Source: Paludisphaera rhizosphaerae (GTDB taxonomy: Bacteria > Planctomycetota > Planctomycetia > Isosphaerales > Isosphaeraceae). Taken from it: a stretch of DNA of 64,000 bases. Both the position numbers and the translations under genes were made by a program. The notes below the pieces were generated by a model. The model made no database searches. It saw only the letters and a program-made list of their open reading frames with translations, and had not been told where the DNA came from. Location: NCBI RefSeq assembly GCF_011065895.1, contig NZ_JAALCR010000005.1:186001-250000 (forward strand), read 5' to 3'. Each line of letters starts with the position of its first letter. Position 1 is the stretch's first letter. Below, piece by piece: positions 1-8,902 of this stretch.

Positions 1-100
1 TGCGCGTGTAGTTCGGCTCCTCGGCGACGACCGCCGCCGCGAACGGCCCGGCGCAGGTCAAGCAGCAGACGAAGGCCCAGGCGAGTTTCGTGCGGATCAT
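1..100 (-). CDS. N-terminus of an exported protein (partial, runs off the left edge)
   Basis: Reading leftwards from an ATG at 100, 33 codons are visible before the window ends. They encode a basic start (MIRTK), a hydrophobic core and a small-residue stretch (AAAVVAEE) that looks like a Sec signal peptide with cleavage near the AxA. The mature part begins EEPNYTR, too short to name a family. It lies downstream of the CNNM/CBS gene on the same strand, separated from it by the palindromic element at 137-238. Function unknown. Confidence 0.55.
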   Translation of the reverse strand, partial: MIRTKLAWAFVCCLTCAGPFAAAVVAEEPNYTR

Positions 101-136
101 CGGCGGTTCGCTCTCGATTGGGGAGGGATCGGAGTC

Positions 137-238
137 AGAGTTCGTCCCAAGAGGGCCCAGGGAGAGGGGGACAGTCCCATTTTGCTTCGTGAACTTCGCA
201 AAATTGGGACAGTCCCCGGCCCTCTTGGGACGAACTCT
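137..238. repeat. 102-bp palindromic REP/MITE-like element
   Basis: A near-complete inverted repeat. The outer arms 137-157 and 218-238 are perfect 21-bp reverse complements (outer sequence AGAGTTCGTCCC). Inside lie two further complementary blocks, each with a GGGAC(A/T)GTCCC core followed by an A/T-rich ATTTTG-type stretch, around a short central region at 184-199. The right end covers the first base of the stop codon (238-240 on this strand) of the minus-strand CNNM/CBS gene. The GGGACAGTCCC core is of a kind known from REP elements mobilised by RAYT (Y1) transposases; no transposase is seen here. As RNA it would fold into a long hairpin and probably act as a terminator. Confidence 0.75.
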
Positions 239-1503
239 CAGAACAGGAACTCGAGTGGTCGGACGAGCACATGGTCGACGCGGTTCGCGTCCATGTCAAC
301 GACCTCGAAGCGCAGGCCCAGGTCTTCGAAGCCCTCGCCGACGCTGGGGATCCGGCCGAGCTTGGTGACGACCAGGCCGCCGAGAGTGTCGAATTCGCCC
401 TGGGGCGGGTCGGAAAGCTGGAAGAGGTCGACGAACTCGTCGACGGGGAAACGGCCGTCGAGCAGCCAGGAACCGTCGGGACGCTGAACGGCGCGGGGGG
501 CCTCGTCCTCGGCGGTCTCGACCATCGTCCCGAGCAGGGCGTCGCGGACGTCGGCCAGGGTGATGACGCCGACGACCGAGCCGTACTCGTCGAGCACCAC
601 CGCTGCGCCGGTGGGGGCCTTGCGGAGTGCGTCGAGGATCTGCGGCCCGCGCGTCCCTTCGTAGATGAAGTCGGGGAGGGTGAGAAGCCCCTTGAACCGC
701 GTCGGCTGGCCCTCGGCGCCGCGGGCGAGGAGGTCCTTCATCTGCACCATGCCCAGCAGATTGTCGAGCGTCTCGTCGCAGACCGGGATGCTGGCGTGAG
801 GACTGAGGGTGATCTTGCGGGCGATCTCCTCGGGCGTGTCGCGGACGTCCAGCCAGACGACGCGGTCGCGAGGCGTCATCAACGCCCGGGCTCGGCGGTC
901 GCAGAACCGAAAGACGCGCTGGAAGATGACGTGCCGCGAGGGATCGAACGAGCCCGATTCGACCCCCTCGCGCATCAAGTCCTTGATCTTCTGTTCGGCT
1001 CCGGCGGCGCGTTCTGGAGCTCGCGCGCCGAGCCGCCGCGCCATTCCAGCCCCGGAGCGACGCAAAAACTTCGCGGCCGGGGCCAGGATCCGGGCGAAGA
1101 AGCCGACGGCCCGGGCAAGTTTTGAGGCGTACCACTCGGGCCGGCCCGCCGCGAAGGCTCGGGGGACGGCGTCGGTCAGGACCGTGGCCGCCGCGGCGAT
1201 CGCCAGGGTGGCGAAGACGATCATCGGCCAGGCGAGTTGATCGTCTTCGCGTCCCAGGATCGCCCCCGCCAGGGCGGCGGCCGCCGTCGACGCGAACGTC
1301 GACGCCAGGCGAGTCGAGGCCCCGGCCCCGTCCGGATCCTTCGTCAGTTCCAGGGCCGCCCTCGCTCCCGAGTCCCCCTGCGCGGCGTGGTCGCGCAGCC
1401 GTCTCGGATTGGCCGAGGCCAGGGCGAACCCCAGAAGGGCGAACAGGCCGGCGACCGCGAGCAGAGCCAGGATCCCCAGGACGAGGGCCACTATCGATGT
1501 CAT
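238..1503 (-). CDS. CNNM/CBS-domain membrane protein (CorC/HlyC-type hemolysin family)
   Basis: 421 aa. The N-terminal part (about 1-140) has three or four hydrophobic segments as in the CNNM (DUF21) transmembrane domain. A charged linker is followed by a tandem CBS pair (about 205-330; MTPRDRV and VLDEYGSVVGVITLADV are typical CBS/CorC strings) and a C-terminal CorC_HlyC domain (about 345-418, with GEFDTLGG). Family members are linked to Mg2+/Co2+ efflux or homeostasis and sit in the inner membrane with CBS domains in the cytoplasm. Length and order match the family. The stop codon abuts a large palindrome. A separate MgtE Mg2+ channel lies at 52.8 kb. The exact substrate cannot be read from the sequence. 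Confidence 0.88.
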   Translation of the reverse strand: MTSIVALVLGILALLAVAGLFALLGFALASANPRRLRDHAAQGDSGARAALELTKDPDGAGASTRLASTFASTAAAALAGAILGREDDQLAWPMIVFATLAIAAAATVLTDAVPRAFAAGRPEWYASKLARAVGFFARILAPAAKFLRRSGAGMARRLGARAPERAAGAEQKIKDLMREGVESGSFDPSRHVIFQRVFRFCDRRARALMTPRDRVVWLDVRDTPEEIARKITLSPHASIPVCDETLDNLLGMVQMKDLLARGAEGQPTRFKGLLTLPDFIYEGTRGPQILDALRKAPTGAAVVLDEYGSVVGVITLADVRDALLGTMVETAEDEAPRAVQRPDGSWLLDGRFPVDEFVDLFQLSDPPQGEFDTLGGLVVTKLGRIPSVGEGFEDLGLRFEVVDMDANRVDHVLVRPLEFLF

Positions 1504-1713
1504 TCGGCGATCCAGGTCGATTCGGTTCGGCGGGTCATGTCGCGTTCCGGAGAGCGAGCGCGTCGGCGTCTTCCACTATCTTACCAGAACCGCTCTCCGC
1601 CGCCGACCCGTCGGGAGACGTGGAGCACCCAGTGGAACCGTCCGCCGGCGCGCGGTACGTTGAGCGCGTGCCGGGCCCGTCCCGGGCCCGTCGGGCCTGG
1701 AGGATCAAACACC

Positions 1714-2226
1714 ATGCTCCACATCAGTTGCCCATCGTGCGGTGAACGCGGCAAGATCCCGGCCCACCTGGTCGGGGCGAAAATCAAATGCAAGAAGTGC
1801 GGCGCCGCCTTCCAGGTGCCCGGCGCGGATAAGGTCCCGGCCGCCGTCGGCGCGGGGGCCGCTGCGGCCGCGGCTTCGGCCTCGGCGCCGACCCAGACCT
1901 ACGACGGGATCGCCGTCGACGGCCTGGACCCCGCCGCCTGGACGCTCGCGCCGGACCAATCGTCGATCGTCCCCGCCGCCGAGCACCACGAGCCGGCGCA
2001 CGCCGCCGCCGTCGCCCCCGCGCCGTCGTCCGGCGGAACGAGGGAATACAAACTGCTGACGTCGCGCGACAAGATCTTCGAGGGGAAGTTCGACCTGACC
2101 CGCCTTGAAGACGCCATCAACCACTACGCCCGACAAGGCTGGACGGCGAAGTCCATGTGCCTGCCGCACATCAAGAACTTCCAGGGCTCCATGCAGGAGG
2201 AACTCATCGTCCTGCTGGAGCGATGA
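1714..2226 (+). CDS. Zinc-ribbon protein with C-terminal DUF4177-like domain
   Basis: 170 aa from ATG 1714, which has a GGAGG at 1699-1703; the frame is open further upstream, but this start puts the zinc finger first. Residues 3-35 form a CPSC...CKKC ribbon of the MJ0042 type, common at planctomycete N-termini. An Ala/Pro-rich linker (about 40-110) leads to a C-terminal segment (about 112-170) with YKLLTSRD...LEDAINHYARQGW, the pattern of DUF4177, a small domain of unknown function. Probably cytoplasmic. The family domains are recognisable; the role is not known. Confidence 0.75.
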   Translation: MLHISCPSCGERGKIPAHLVGAKIKCKKCGAAFQVPGADKVPAAVGAGAAAAAASASAPTQTYDGIAVDGLDPAAWTLAPDQSSIVPAAEHHEPAHAAAVAPAPSSGGTREYKLLTSRDKIFEGKFDLTRLEDAINHYARQGWTAKSMCLPHIKNFQGSMQEELIVLLER

Positions 2227-2239
2227 GGTTCTCAGGCGC

Positions 2240-2279
2240 AAAAAGAAAGCCTCGCCCACGCAAGAAGGTGGGCGAGGCT
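2240..2279 (-). terminator. Rho-independent terminator of the DUF1559 gene
   Basis: A perfect 12-bp stem (2248-2259 with 2268-2279) with an 8-nt loop, GC-rich. On the minus strand it is followed by a U-rich tract (complement of the A-rich run at 2240-2248). It sits 35 nt after the DUF1559 stop and just after the plus-strand DUF4177 gene, so it may also slow transcription from that side. Confidence 0.85.
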
Positions 2280-2314
2280 GAAGAGACTGCGATCTTCGTT
2301 CGGCGGGGCCGAAA

Positions 2315-3346
<1,032 letters not shown>

Positions 3347-3461
3347 AAATCAGCTCCTAACCAGGAAATACGGGGAATAAGAACGATTCCCGATCAATCG
3401 TCCGACGGCTGCTCTAGCATGCTCGGCCGGTGCGAACGGTAGGCAAGGCGTCCGACCTCTC

Positions 3462-3719
3462 TCAAGGCAAAAAGACCCGCTTCTTGGGCAAGGCGTCGGA
3501 CTTGTTGTTCTGAGCCTTGACGCCCGCGACGGCCGGGTCGACGTCCTTGTTCGTGGCGAGCGGAGCGTCGCTGCTCTTCACTGCCTGCGATGTATCGGCA
3601 GGCGGGAACTTCTCCGGATCCTCAGCGGTGTTGTCGCAACCGCCGCTCAACGCGACTGCACTGGCGACCAGAAACCCGAGCGTCCAATGACGACGTGATG
3701 ATCCCTTGGCGAACAACAT
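3462..3719 (-). CDS. Small lipoprotein paired with DUF1559
   Basis: 85 aa from ATG 3719, preceded by AAAGG; the open frame reaches 3788, but that start would bury the signal peptide. A basic N-terminus (KGSSRRH), a hydrophobic run and a lipobox ending LSGGC indicate lipid attachment and export. The mature part is short, polar and low-complexity, without recognisable domain. It is transcribed before the DUF1559 gene, 115 nt away on the same strand, and probably belongs to one transcript. Such short lipoproteins next to DUF1559 genes are frequent in planctomycetes; their job is not known. Confidence 0.7.
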   Translation of the reverse strand: MLFAKGSSRRHWTLGFLVASAVALSGGCDNTAEDPEKFPPADTSQAVKSSDAPLATNKDVDPAVAGVKAQNNKSDALPKKRVFLP

Positions 3720-4070
3720 CAGATGACCTTTCAAAGACGTGCGCACAATCGGCGTGCAACTCGCCAAGAGCGCCTCGTCAAAATCCAAACTCGCACGATT
3801 CGATGCAATGAATGCTGCTCAGAAGCGAAATCGCATTCTCGCTGATGATCTTGACTAATACTTCAGAGAGCGTCAATCGACTTGTATCCGTCCCGCCCTA
3901 TCAATTCAACAGTCCAAACAGAAAAAACAGTTTCTCCCGGAATTCGCCCATGCTATCTCGATTCTTATCCACGCCTTCGAAACATCGCGTCATGGTCCTA
4001 TACTGATAGGTGTACAGTTGGCCGAGCGGAGTCGCCGGCCGACCCGAGGCCGGAGGCGACCGCTGCTGCC
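3720..4070. promoter_or_regulatory. AT-rich divergent intergenic region with yifB promoter candidate
   Basis: A 351-nt gene-free stretch between the lipoprotein (minus) and yifB (plus), clearly richer in A+T than the coding DNA around it. For the plus strand there is TTCGAA at 3976-3981, a 17-bp spacer and TATACT at 3999-4004, a reasonable sigma-70 promoter about 67 nt before the yifB start. No convincing promoter for the minus strand was found. Confidence 0.5.
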
Positions 4071-5606
4071 ATGCTCGCCAAGTTGTTCTCCTATACGCTT
4101 GTTGGGATCGACGCCTTCCCGGTCGAGGTGGAGGTCGACGCCGCCTTCACGAACATGCCGAAGACGATCCTCGTCGGTCTGGCCGAGGTGGCGGTTCGGG
4201 AGAGCACTCACCGGGTCGAGCGGGCGCTGGTCAATTCGGGATATCAGCGCCCTCAGGATCGGATCGTCATCAATCTCGCCCCGGCGGATTTGAAGAAGGA
4301 CGCGGGGGGCTTCGACCTACCGATCGCGCTGGGGATGCTGGCGGCGAGCGGTCAGATCTCGCTGGATCGGCCGGGGAACTTCGCGGTGATCGGCGAGTTG
4401 GCCCTGACGGGCGAGACGCGGCCGATCAAAGGGGTCCTCTCGATGGTCCTCAAGGCCGCCGCCGAGGGTCGCGAGGGCGTGCTGGTCCCCCGGGCGAATG
4501 CGGCGGAGGCGGCGGTCGTTGAGGGGATCGACGTCTACCCCGTCGGCAGCCTGGCGGAGGCGGTCGGCTTCCTGTCGGGCCAGCTCGATATGGACCCCGA
4601 GTCGGTGGACCTCGACGAGGTCTTCTCCCGCTGTTCGCACATGGACGAGGACTTCGTCGACGTCAAGGGGCAGGACTACGCCAAGCGAGCCCTCCTGATC
4701 TCGGCGTCGGGCAATCATAATTGCCTGATGATCGGGCCGCCGGGAACGGGCAAGACGCTGCTCGCCCGGCGGCTGCCGACGATCCTGCCGCCGCTGACGC
4801 CGTCCGAAAGCCTGGAGACGACCCGCATCTACAGCGCCATGGGGAAGCTCGCGCCGGGCCAGGCGCTGATGGCGGTCCGGCCGTTCTGTACTCCCCACCA
4901 CTCGGTGAGCGACGCCGGGCTCGTCGGCGGCGGCAACCCGCCGCAGCCGGGGCAGATCTCGATGGCCCACAAAGGGGTTTTGTTCCTCGACGAGATGCCG
5001 GAGTTCAACCGCAAGACGCTGGAAGTCCTCCGCCAACCTCTGGAAGAGGGCCGCGTGACCATCAGCCGGGCGATGAACTCGGCCATGTTCCCGGCCGACT
5101 TCATCCTGGTCGCGGCCATGAATCCATGTCCGTGCGGATATCGAAGCGACCCCCGCCGCGCCTGCTCCTGTTCGCCGCCACAGGTGGAGAAATACCTGGG
5201 GAGGATCTCCGGTCCGCTGCTCGACCGCATCGACCTGCACGTCGAGGTCCCCGCGGTGCCGTTCACTCAGCTCGCCGAGATGCCGCCGGGGGAGACCTCG
5301 GCCCAGATCCGCGAGAAGGTCCTGGAGGCCCGCGACCGCCAGGCGCATCGCTTCAAGGACGAGGGGACGCTGGTCAACGGCCGAATGACGCCCCGGCAGC
5401 TTCGCAAGCACTGCAAGCTGAAGGCCGAGGCGATGAGCATCCTCAAGGCAGCCATGGAGGAACTCGGCCTCTCCGCCCGCGCCCACGACAAGGTGCTGCG
5501 GGTCTCGCGGACGATCGCCGACCTGGAAGGGGCCGACGAGATCCAGCCTCAACACATTGCCGAGGCCGTCGGCTACCGTTCCCTCGACCGCAGCGTCTGG
5601 ATGTGA
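4071..5606 (+). CDS. yifB: YifB/ComM-family Mg-chelatase-like AAA+ ATPase
   Basis: 511 aa from ATG 4071 (MLAKLFSYTLVGIDAFPVEV is the family N-terminus; the frame is open upstream to 3882). Order: N-terminal ChlI subunit-like domain (about 1-190), AAA+ core with Walker A GPPGTGKT (about 225), Walker B LFLDEMPEF (about 305), and the C-terminal Mg_chelatase_C domain. A CPCGYRSDPRRACSC cysteine string near 355-370 is typical. In Vibrio and Haemophilus, ComM is a hexameric branch-migration helicase for natural transformation, which is established for the family; whether this organism is competent is unknown. First gene of a run with the nuclease (24-nt gap) and the HEAT gene. Confidence 0.93.
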   Translation: MLAKLFSYTLVGIDAFPVEVEVDAAFTNMPKTILVGLAEVAVRESTHRVERALVNSGYQRPQDRIVINLAPADLKKDAGGFDLPIALGMLAASGQISLDRPGNFAVIGELALTGETRPIKGVLSMVLKAAAEGREGVLVPRANAAEAAVVEGIDVYPVGSLAEAVGFLSGQLDMDPESVDLDEVFSRCSHMDEDFVDVKGQDYAKRALLISASGNHNCLMIGPPGTGKTLLARRLPTILPPLTPSESLETTRIYSAMGKLAPGQALMAVRPFCTPHHSVSDAGLVGGGNPPQPGQISMAHKGVLFLDEMPEFNRKTLEVLRQPLEEGRVTISRAMNSAMFPADFILVAAMNPCPCGYRSDPRRACSCSPPQVEKYLGRISGPLLDRIDLHVEVPAVPFTQLAEMPPGETSAQIREKVLEARDRQAHRFKDEGTLVNGRMTPRQLRKHCKLKAEAMSILKAAMEELGLSARAHDKVLRVSRTIADLEGADEIQPQHIAEAVGYRSLDRSVWM

Positions 5607-5630
5607 ACCGCGTCCCAGGGGGCACTCCCG

Positions 5631-6260
5631 ATGTGGCCTGACGAGCCGACACCGTACCGATACCACCGGTCTTCGCGACGGCGGTGGTGGTTCCGGCTCC
5701 GGCTCCTCCTGGCGCTCGTCGCTCTGGCTTGCCTGGCCTATCGCGAGTGGTCTCGACCCGCCGCGCCGAGGAAGGGCCCCGACCATCGACCCGCTCTCGT
5801 CCGAGTGGAGGTCGACCCCCGCACCGTCTGGGTCGACGACGGCGACACGATCCGGATCAAGTGGGCGAACGCCCCCGCCGAACGCGTCCGCATTCTGGGG
5901 ATCGACGCCCCTGAGGTCGCCAACGCCCGTTATCCGGACCACAAGGAGCAGGAGTACGGCGAGGAATCCAAGGCGTTCGCCCGCCGGACCATCCTGGGCG
6001 CCGGCCGGCTGGAACTTGTGCGAGCCGCAAGACCCGACCAGTACGGCCGGACGCTCGGATACCTTTTCGTGGACGGCCGGAACTTCTCGGTGCTCTCGGT
6101 GGAGAACCACATGGCCGAATCGACGGTCGACCGCTTCCGTGACGAGGGCTTCCCCGCCGAGGCCGCCAAGGTCCGCGCGGCGGCCCGCCGCGTCGGTCCG
6201 CCGCCGTTCGAGTCGCCCAAGGCGTTTCGCGACCGCACATCGGGCCGCAAGGCGGGGTGA
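5631..6260 (+). CDS. Membrane-anchored thermonuclease (SNase-like) protein
   Basis: 209 aa. A basic N-terminus (about 10-20) and one hydrophobic segment (about 21-38) give a signal anchor. The staphylococcal nuclease fold follows (about 55-190) with the key strings VDDGDTIRI, RVRILGIDAPE and DQYGRTLGY, so the Asp, Arg and Glu residues used for Ca2+-dependent DNA/RNA cleavage appear present. It lies 24 nt after yifB and overlaps the HEAT gene by 4 nt, which suggests translational coupling. Extracytoplasmic nuclease activity is inferred. It could be for nucleic-acid scavenging or, given yifB, for processing incoming DNA. Confidence 0.87.
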   Translation: MWPDEPTPYRYHRSSRRRWWFRLRLLLALVALACLAYREWSRPAAPRKGPDHRPALVRVEVDPRTVWVDDGDTIRIKWANAPAERVRILGIDAPEVANARYPDHKEQEYGEESKAFARRTILGAGRLELVRAARPDQYGRTLGYLFVDGRNFSVLSVENHMAESTVDRFRDEGFPAEAAKVRAAARRVGPPPFESPKAFRDRTSGRKAG

Positions 6261-7240
6261 ACCGGATGGCGAAACGATCGACGTTCGACGACAAGCTGGC
6301 GGCGCTGCGGAAGCTCCGCGATCAGGACGGACCCAATCCGGGGGACGCCGCGAGCGTCCGCAAGGCGATCGGCGACCGCTCCAACTTCGTCGTCGCCGCC
6401 GCGGCCGACGTCGCCGGCGCATGGCGGCTCGCCGAGACCGCGCCCGACCTGGAGAAGGCCTTCGACCGCTTCATGGTCGATCCGGTCAAGGACGACAAGA
6501 ACTGTCGCGCCAAGATCGCCGCCGTCCAGGCCCTGGAAAAGCTGGAGCACGAACGCGCGGAGGTCTTCGAGAAGGCCGCGCGGCACATCCAGCCCGAGCC
6601 CGTCTGGGGAGGGACCGAGGACACCGCCCCGCCGCTCCGTTCGGCCGCGATGGTCTCACTGACCCGGATCAACCCGACGGGCCTGTCCACCCTGCTCGTC
6701 GACGCGCTGGTCGACCCCGCCCGCGACGTCCGCTGCACGGCGGCGAGTTGCCTCGGCGCGATCGGCTCGGAGGCCGCCGCGCTGGCGCTTCGGCTCAAGG
6801 CCCACCTGGGCGACAAGGAGCCCGAGGTGGTCTCGGAAGTCCTCCGCGCCCTGCTGACGGTCTCGGCCGAGGAGTATCTGCCGTTCGTTCGGGGGTTCCT
6901 CAACTCCCCCGTCGAGGCATCCGCCGAGGCCGCCGCACTGGCGATGGGGAACGCGCGGCTCCCCCAGGCGCTCGGCCCCCTGCTGGAGCGGTTCCACGTC
7001 GGCGGCTCAACGCCGCTTCGCGAGACGATCCTGATCTCCGTCGCCATGCTGCGAGCCTCGGCCGCGCTCGACGCCCTGCTCGAACTCGCCGCCGACGACT
7101 TCGAGCCCACTGCCAAGGCCGCGCTCAACGCCCTGAAGATCCACAAGCACGACCCGAAGCTCGTCGACCGCCTGGCCGCATCGCTGAAGAATGCGAGCCG
7201 AGCCGTCCGCGAACAGTTCGCGCGGGACTTCAAGGCGTGA
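6257..7240 (+). CDS. HEAT-repeat protein
   Basis: 327 aa if translation starts at GTG 6257, whose GTGA overlaps the nuclease stop; an in-frame ATG at 6266 is the alternative. No signal peptide. The sequence is a string of alpha-helical pairs with HEAT/PBS-lyase-like features (for example VDPARDVRCTAASCLGAIG and EVVSEVLRALLTVS), so it is probably a scaffold or binding protein in the cytoplasm. Coupled to the nuclease and to yifB; the operon context is the only clue to its job. Confidence 0.78.
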   Translation: MNRMAKRSTFDDKLAALRKLRDQDGPNPGDAASVRKAIGDRSNFVVAAAADVAGAWRLAETAPDLEKAFDRFMVDPVKDDKNCRAKIAAVQALEKLEHERAEVFEKAARHIQPEPVWGGTEDTAPPLRSAAMVSLTRINPTGLSTLLVDALVDPARDVRCTAASCLGAIGSEAAALALRLKAHLGDKEPEVVSEVLRALLTVSAEEYLPFVRGFLNSPVEASAEAAALAMGNARLPQALGPLLERFHVGGSTPLRETILISVAMLRASAALDALLELAADDFEPTAKAALNALKIHKHDPKLVDRLAASLKNASRAVREQFARDFKA

Positions 7241-7256
7241 GCCGTCCGGCGTCCGG

Positions 7257-8495
7257 TTACTCGGCCTCGCGCACGGCCCAGCCGATCTCGGGGCGAAGGG
7301 CAAATGTCTCCGCATCCTGCGACACGCCCACGAAGCCGCCCAGAAACTCCATCGAGTATTCCCGGCCAAGACACTTCCACAAGAAGGGGGCTATGGACAG
7401 GCCGCCGGGAAGCTGGTCGAACGTCGGGCCGTCCACCCACTCGTCCCCATCATCCGCCTGGCCGGGAAGCTTGAGCACCCTCATGATCAGGTCATCGCCG
7501 TCAATCAGCTCCTCAAACGGTGCATCGGCACGCCCTGTCTCGGGGTTCGTGAGGTAGGGGAAGAAGGCGGTGATCCAACCCGTGACGTAAGGGCCGCCGC
7601 TCTCGGATTCGAGTTTGTAGATCGATCGCCAGAAGCGAGCGTCGACGTCGCCTCGCGAGGCCCGCACAAACTGCCCGAGGATGGGCTGCAGCAGCGCAAT
7701 CCATCTCGCAAGGCCGAATTCCTCGAACGACTCGACCCGTTCGGCGAGGGCTTCCCAATCCGCCGTCGTCCCTTCCAGGGTGATCGTGGGAATGCCGCAG
7801 AAGGAATCAAAGCTGTACTGGAAATACGACTGCATCGCGGCGAGCAAGACGACCTCGGCGGCGGCCCGCTCGACCGGCCCCGTGGTCGAGAACGAGGGCG
7901 TGAACTGGTCGACGACGGGGCCGACGTGGTCTCGGATCGCCGTCGAGAAAGCACCGAAGACCTCGGGCCAGGGATTCTCCGGCGACCCCTTCACGAAGTC
8001 ATCGCGTCGGACGACGATGCTGGCCCGGCCGTCGTGTTGGACGAATCGCCCGCGAAGTTCCTCAGGGTGGGCGTTGACGTGATTTGCGACCGCCTGGATC
8101 ACCATCAGCCAGACGGCGTCCGGCCCAATCCTGAGCGGGCGGTGATCATGAAAGGCATAGTGAACGGCGGCGACGACCGGATGGAACGCCAGGTTGGCGA
8201 CCAAACGGCCGTGATAACGCGCACAGGCTTCGACGGGCCTCGACGGAGGCGTCTGCGGGACGATCCGTTCGAACCACTTGGCAGTCCTTGATTCGACGAC
8301 TTCCTCGACGACCGCCGCCTCCTCCTCCTCGGGGTCATCGTCCTCCAGATCATCCTCATCGTCCCAGTCGTCGTCCTCTGGAGGGACCGGCGTCAGCAGC
8401 GTCTCAACGGCCTGCTTGTACGGGACCTCAGGGAGCAACGTCCCGGCGGGCGCCACTGCAGACACCGGAAACGTGACGGACTCGGCGATCTTCAT
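7257..8495 (-). CDS. DUF4419 domain-containing protein
   Basis: 412 aa. The region from about residue 90 has the DUF4419 pattern (FHPVVAAVHYAFHDHRPLRIGPDAVWLMVIQAVANHVN), continuing through the W-rich C-terminal half; length is near the family norm. An acidic low-complexity stretch (about 37-60, runs of D and E) precedes the domain. No signal peptide or membrane segment. DUF4419 proteins occur in bacteria and fungi and have no assigned function. It ends 16 nt from the convergent HEAT gene and follows a small membrane-protein gene on the same strand. Confidence 0.83.
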   Translation of the reverse strand: MKIAESVTFPVSAVAPAGTLLPEVPYKQAVETLLTPVPPEDDDWDDEDDLEDDDPEEEEAAVVEEVVESRTAKWFERIVPQTPPSRPVEACARYHGRLVANLAFHPVVAAVHYAFHDHRPLRIGPDAVWLMVIQAVANHVNAHPEELRGRFVQHDGRASIVVRRDDFVKGSPENPWPEVFGAFSTAIRDHVGPVVDQFTPSFSTTGPVERAAAEVVLLAAMQSYFQYSFDSFCGIPTITLEGTTADWEALAERVESFEEFGLARWIALLQPILGQFVRASRGDVDARFWRSIYKLESESGGPYVTGWITAFFPYLTNPETGRADAPFEELIDGDDLIMRVLKLPGQADDGDEWVDGPTFDQLPGGLSIAPFLWKCLGREYSMEFLGGFVGVSQDAETFALRPEIGWAVREAE

Positions 8496-8546
8496 TAGGA
8501 GATACTCCGACTCGACAAGACCGAGATCGGCTCCTGGGAAGCTACG

Positions 8547-8771
8547 TCAATCGAGCCCGTCGGTCTCGCTCTTGCCGCGACGGAGCGCAGGCCACTCGGC
8601 GAAGGCGAGCACTAGCAGCAGGACGAAAAGGAGCCCGGGGACCAAGGCCATGAGGCCCAGGGCCCAGTGGAATCCTGCTCGGGAGCAGATCCGACAGACC
8701 GGCCAAAGGATGAGGAGGTGTAAAACCAACACCTCCATAGGTCCGACCGCAGCCATAAATCCCAGGAGCAT
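8547..8771 (-). CDS. Small two-helix membrane protein, unknown
   Basis: 74 aa from ATG 8771, with GGGAGG nine bases before it. Two hydrophobic segments (about 3-24 and 34-58) flank a short loop with two cysteines (CRICS); the tail is charged (RRGKSETDGLD). It lies 51 nt upstream of the DUF4419 gene on the same strand. No family recognised. The good Shine-Dalgarno sequence and membrane pattern support a real gene, but short GC-rich frames can mislead. Confidence 0.5.
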   Translation of the reverse strand: MLLGFMAAVGPMEVLVLHLLILWPVCRICSRAGFHWALGLMALVPGLLFVLLLVLAFAEWPALRRGKSETDGLD

Positions 8772-8786
8772 GACACCGGGCCTCCC

Positions 8787-8804
8787 GGCTCGTTGGAACG
8801 AGCC
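8787..8804 (-). terminator. Palindromic hairpin after fabF
   Basis: Arms 8787-8794 and 8797-8804 (GGCTCGTT / AACGAGCC) are perfect complements around two bases, about 100 nt after the fabF stop on the minus strand. There is no U-tract, so termination is only a possibility. It lies just before the ribosome binding site of the small membrane protein. Confidence 0.3.
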
Positions 8805-8902
8805 GCTTTCGCGAGAGCGCTCCCGGGAGACCTTCCGCCCAAACCGTGGCGAATCGTACCACGAGCCTCCACGGCGGGGCGACAGGCAAGAAGCCTAGGG
8901 GG

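Noticed and set aside
4317-6422. Minus-strand open frame of 701 codons
   Set aside because: It is antisense to yifB and the nuclease, with Arg/Pro-rich low-complexity sequence and no family match; high GC keeps antisense frames open.
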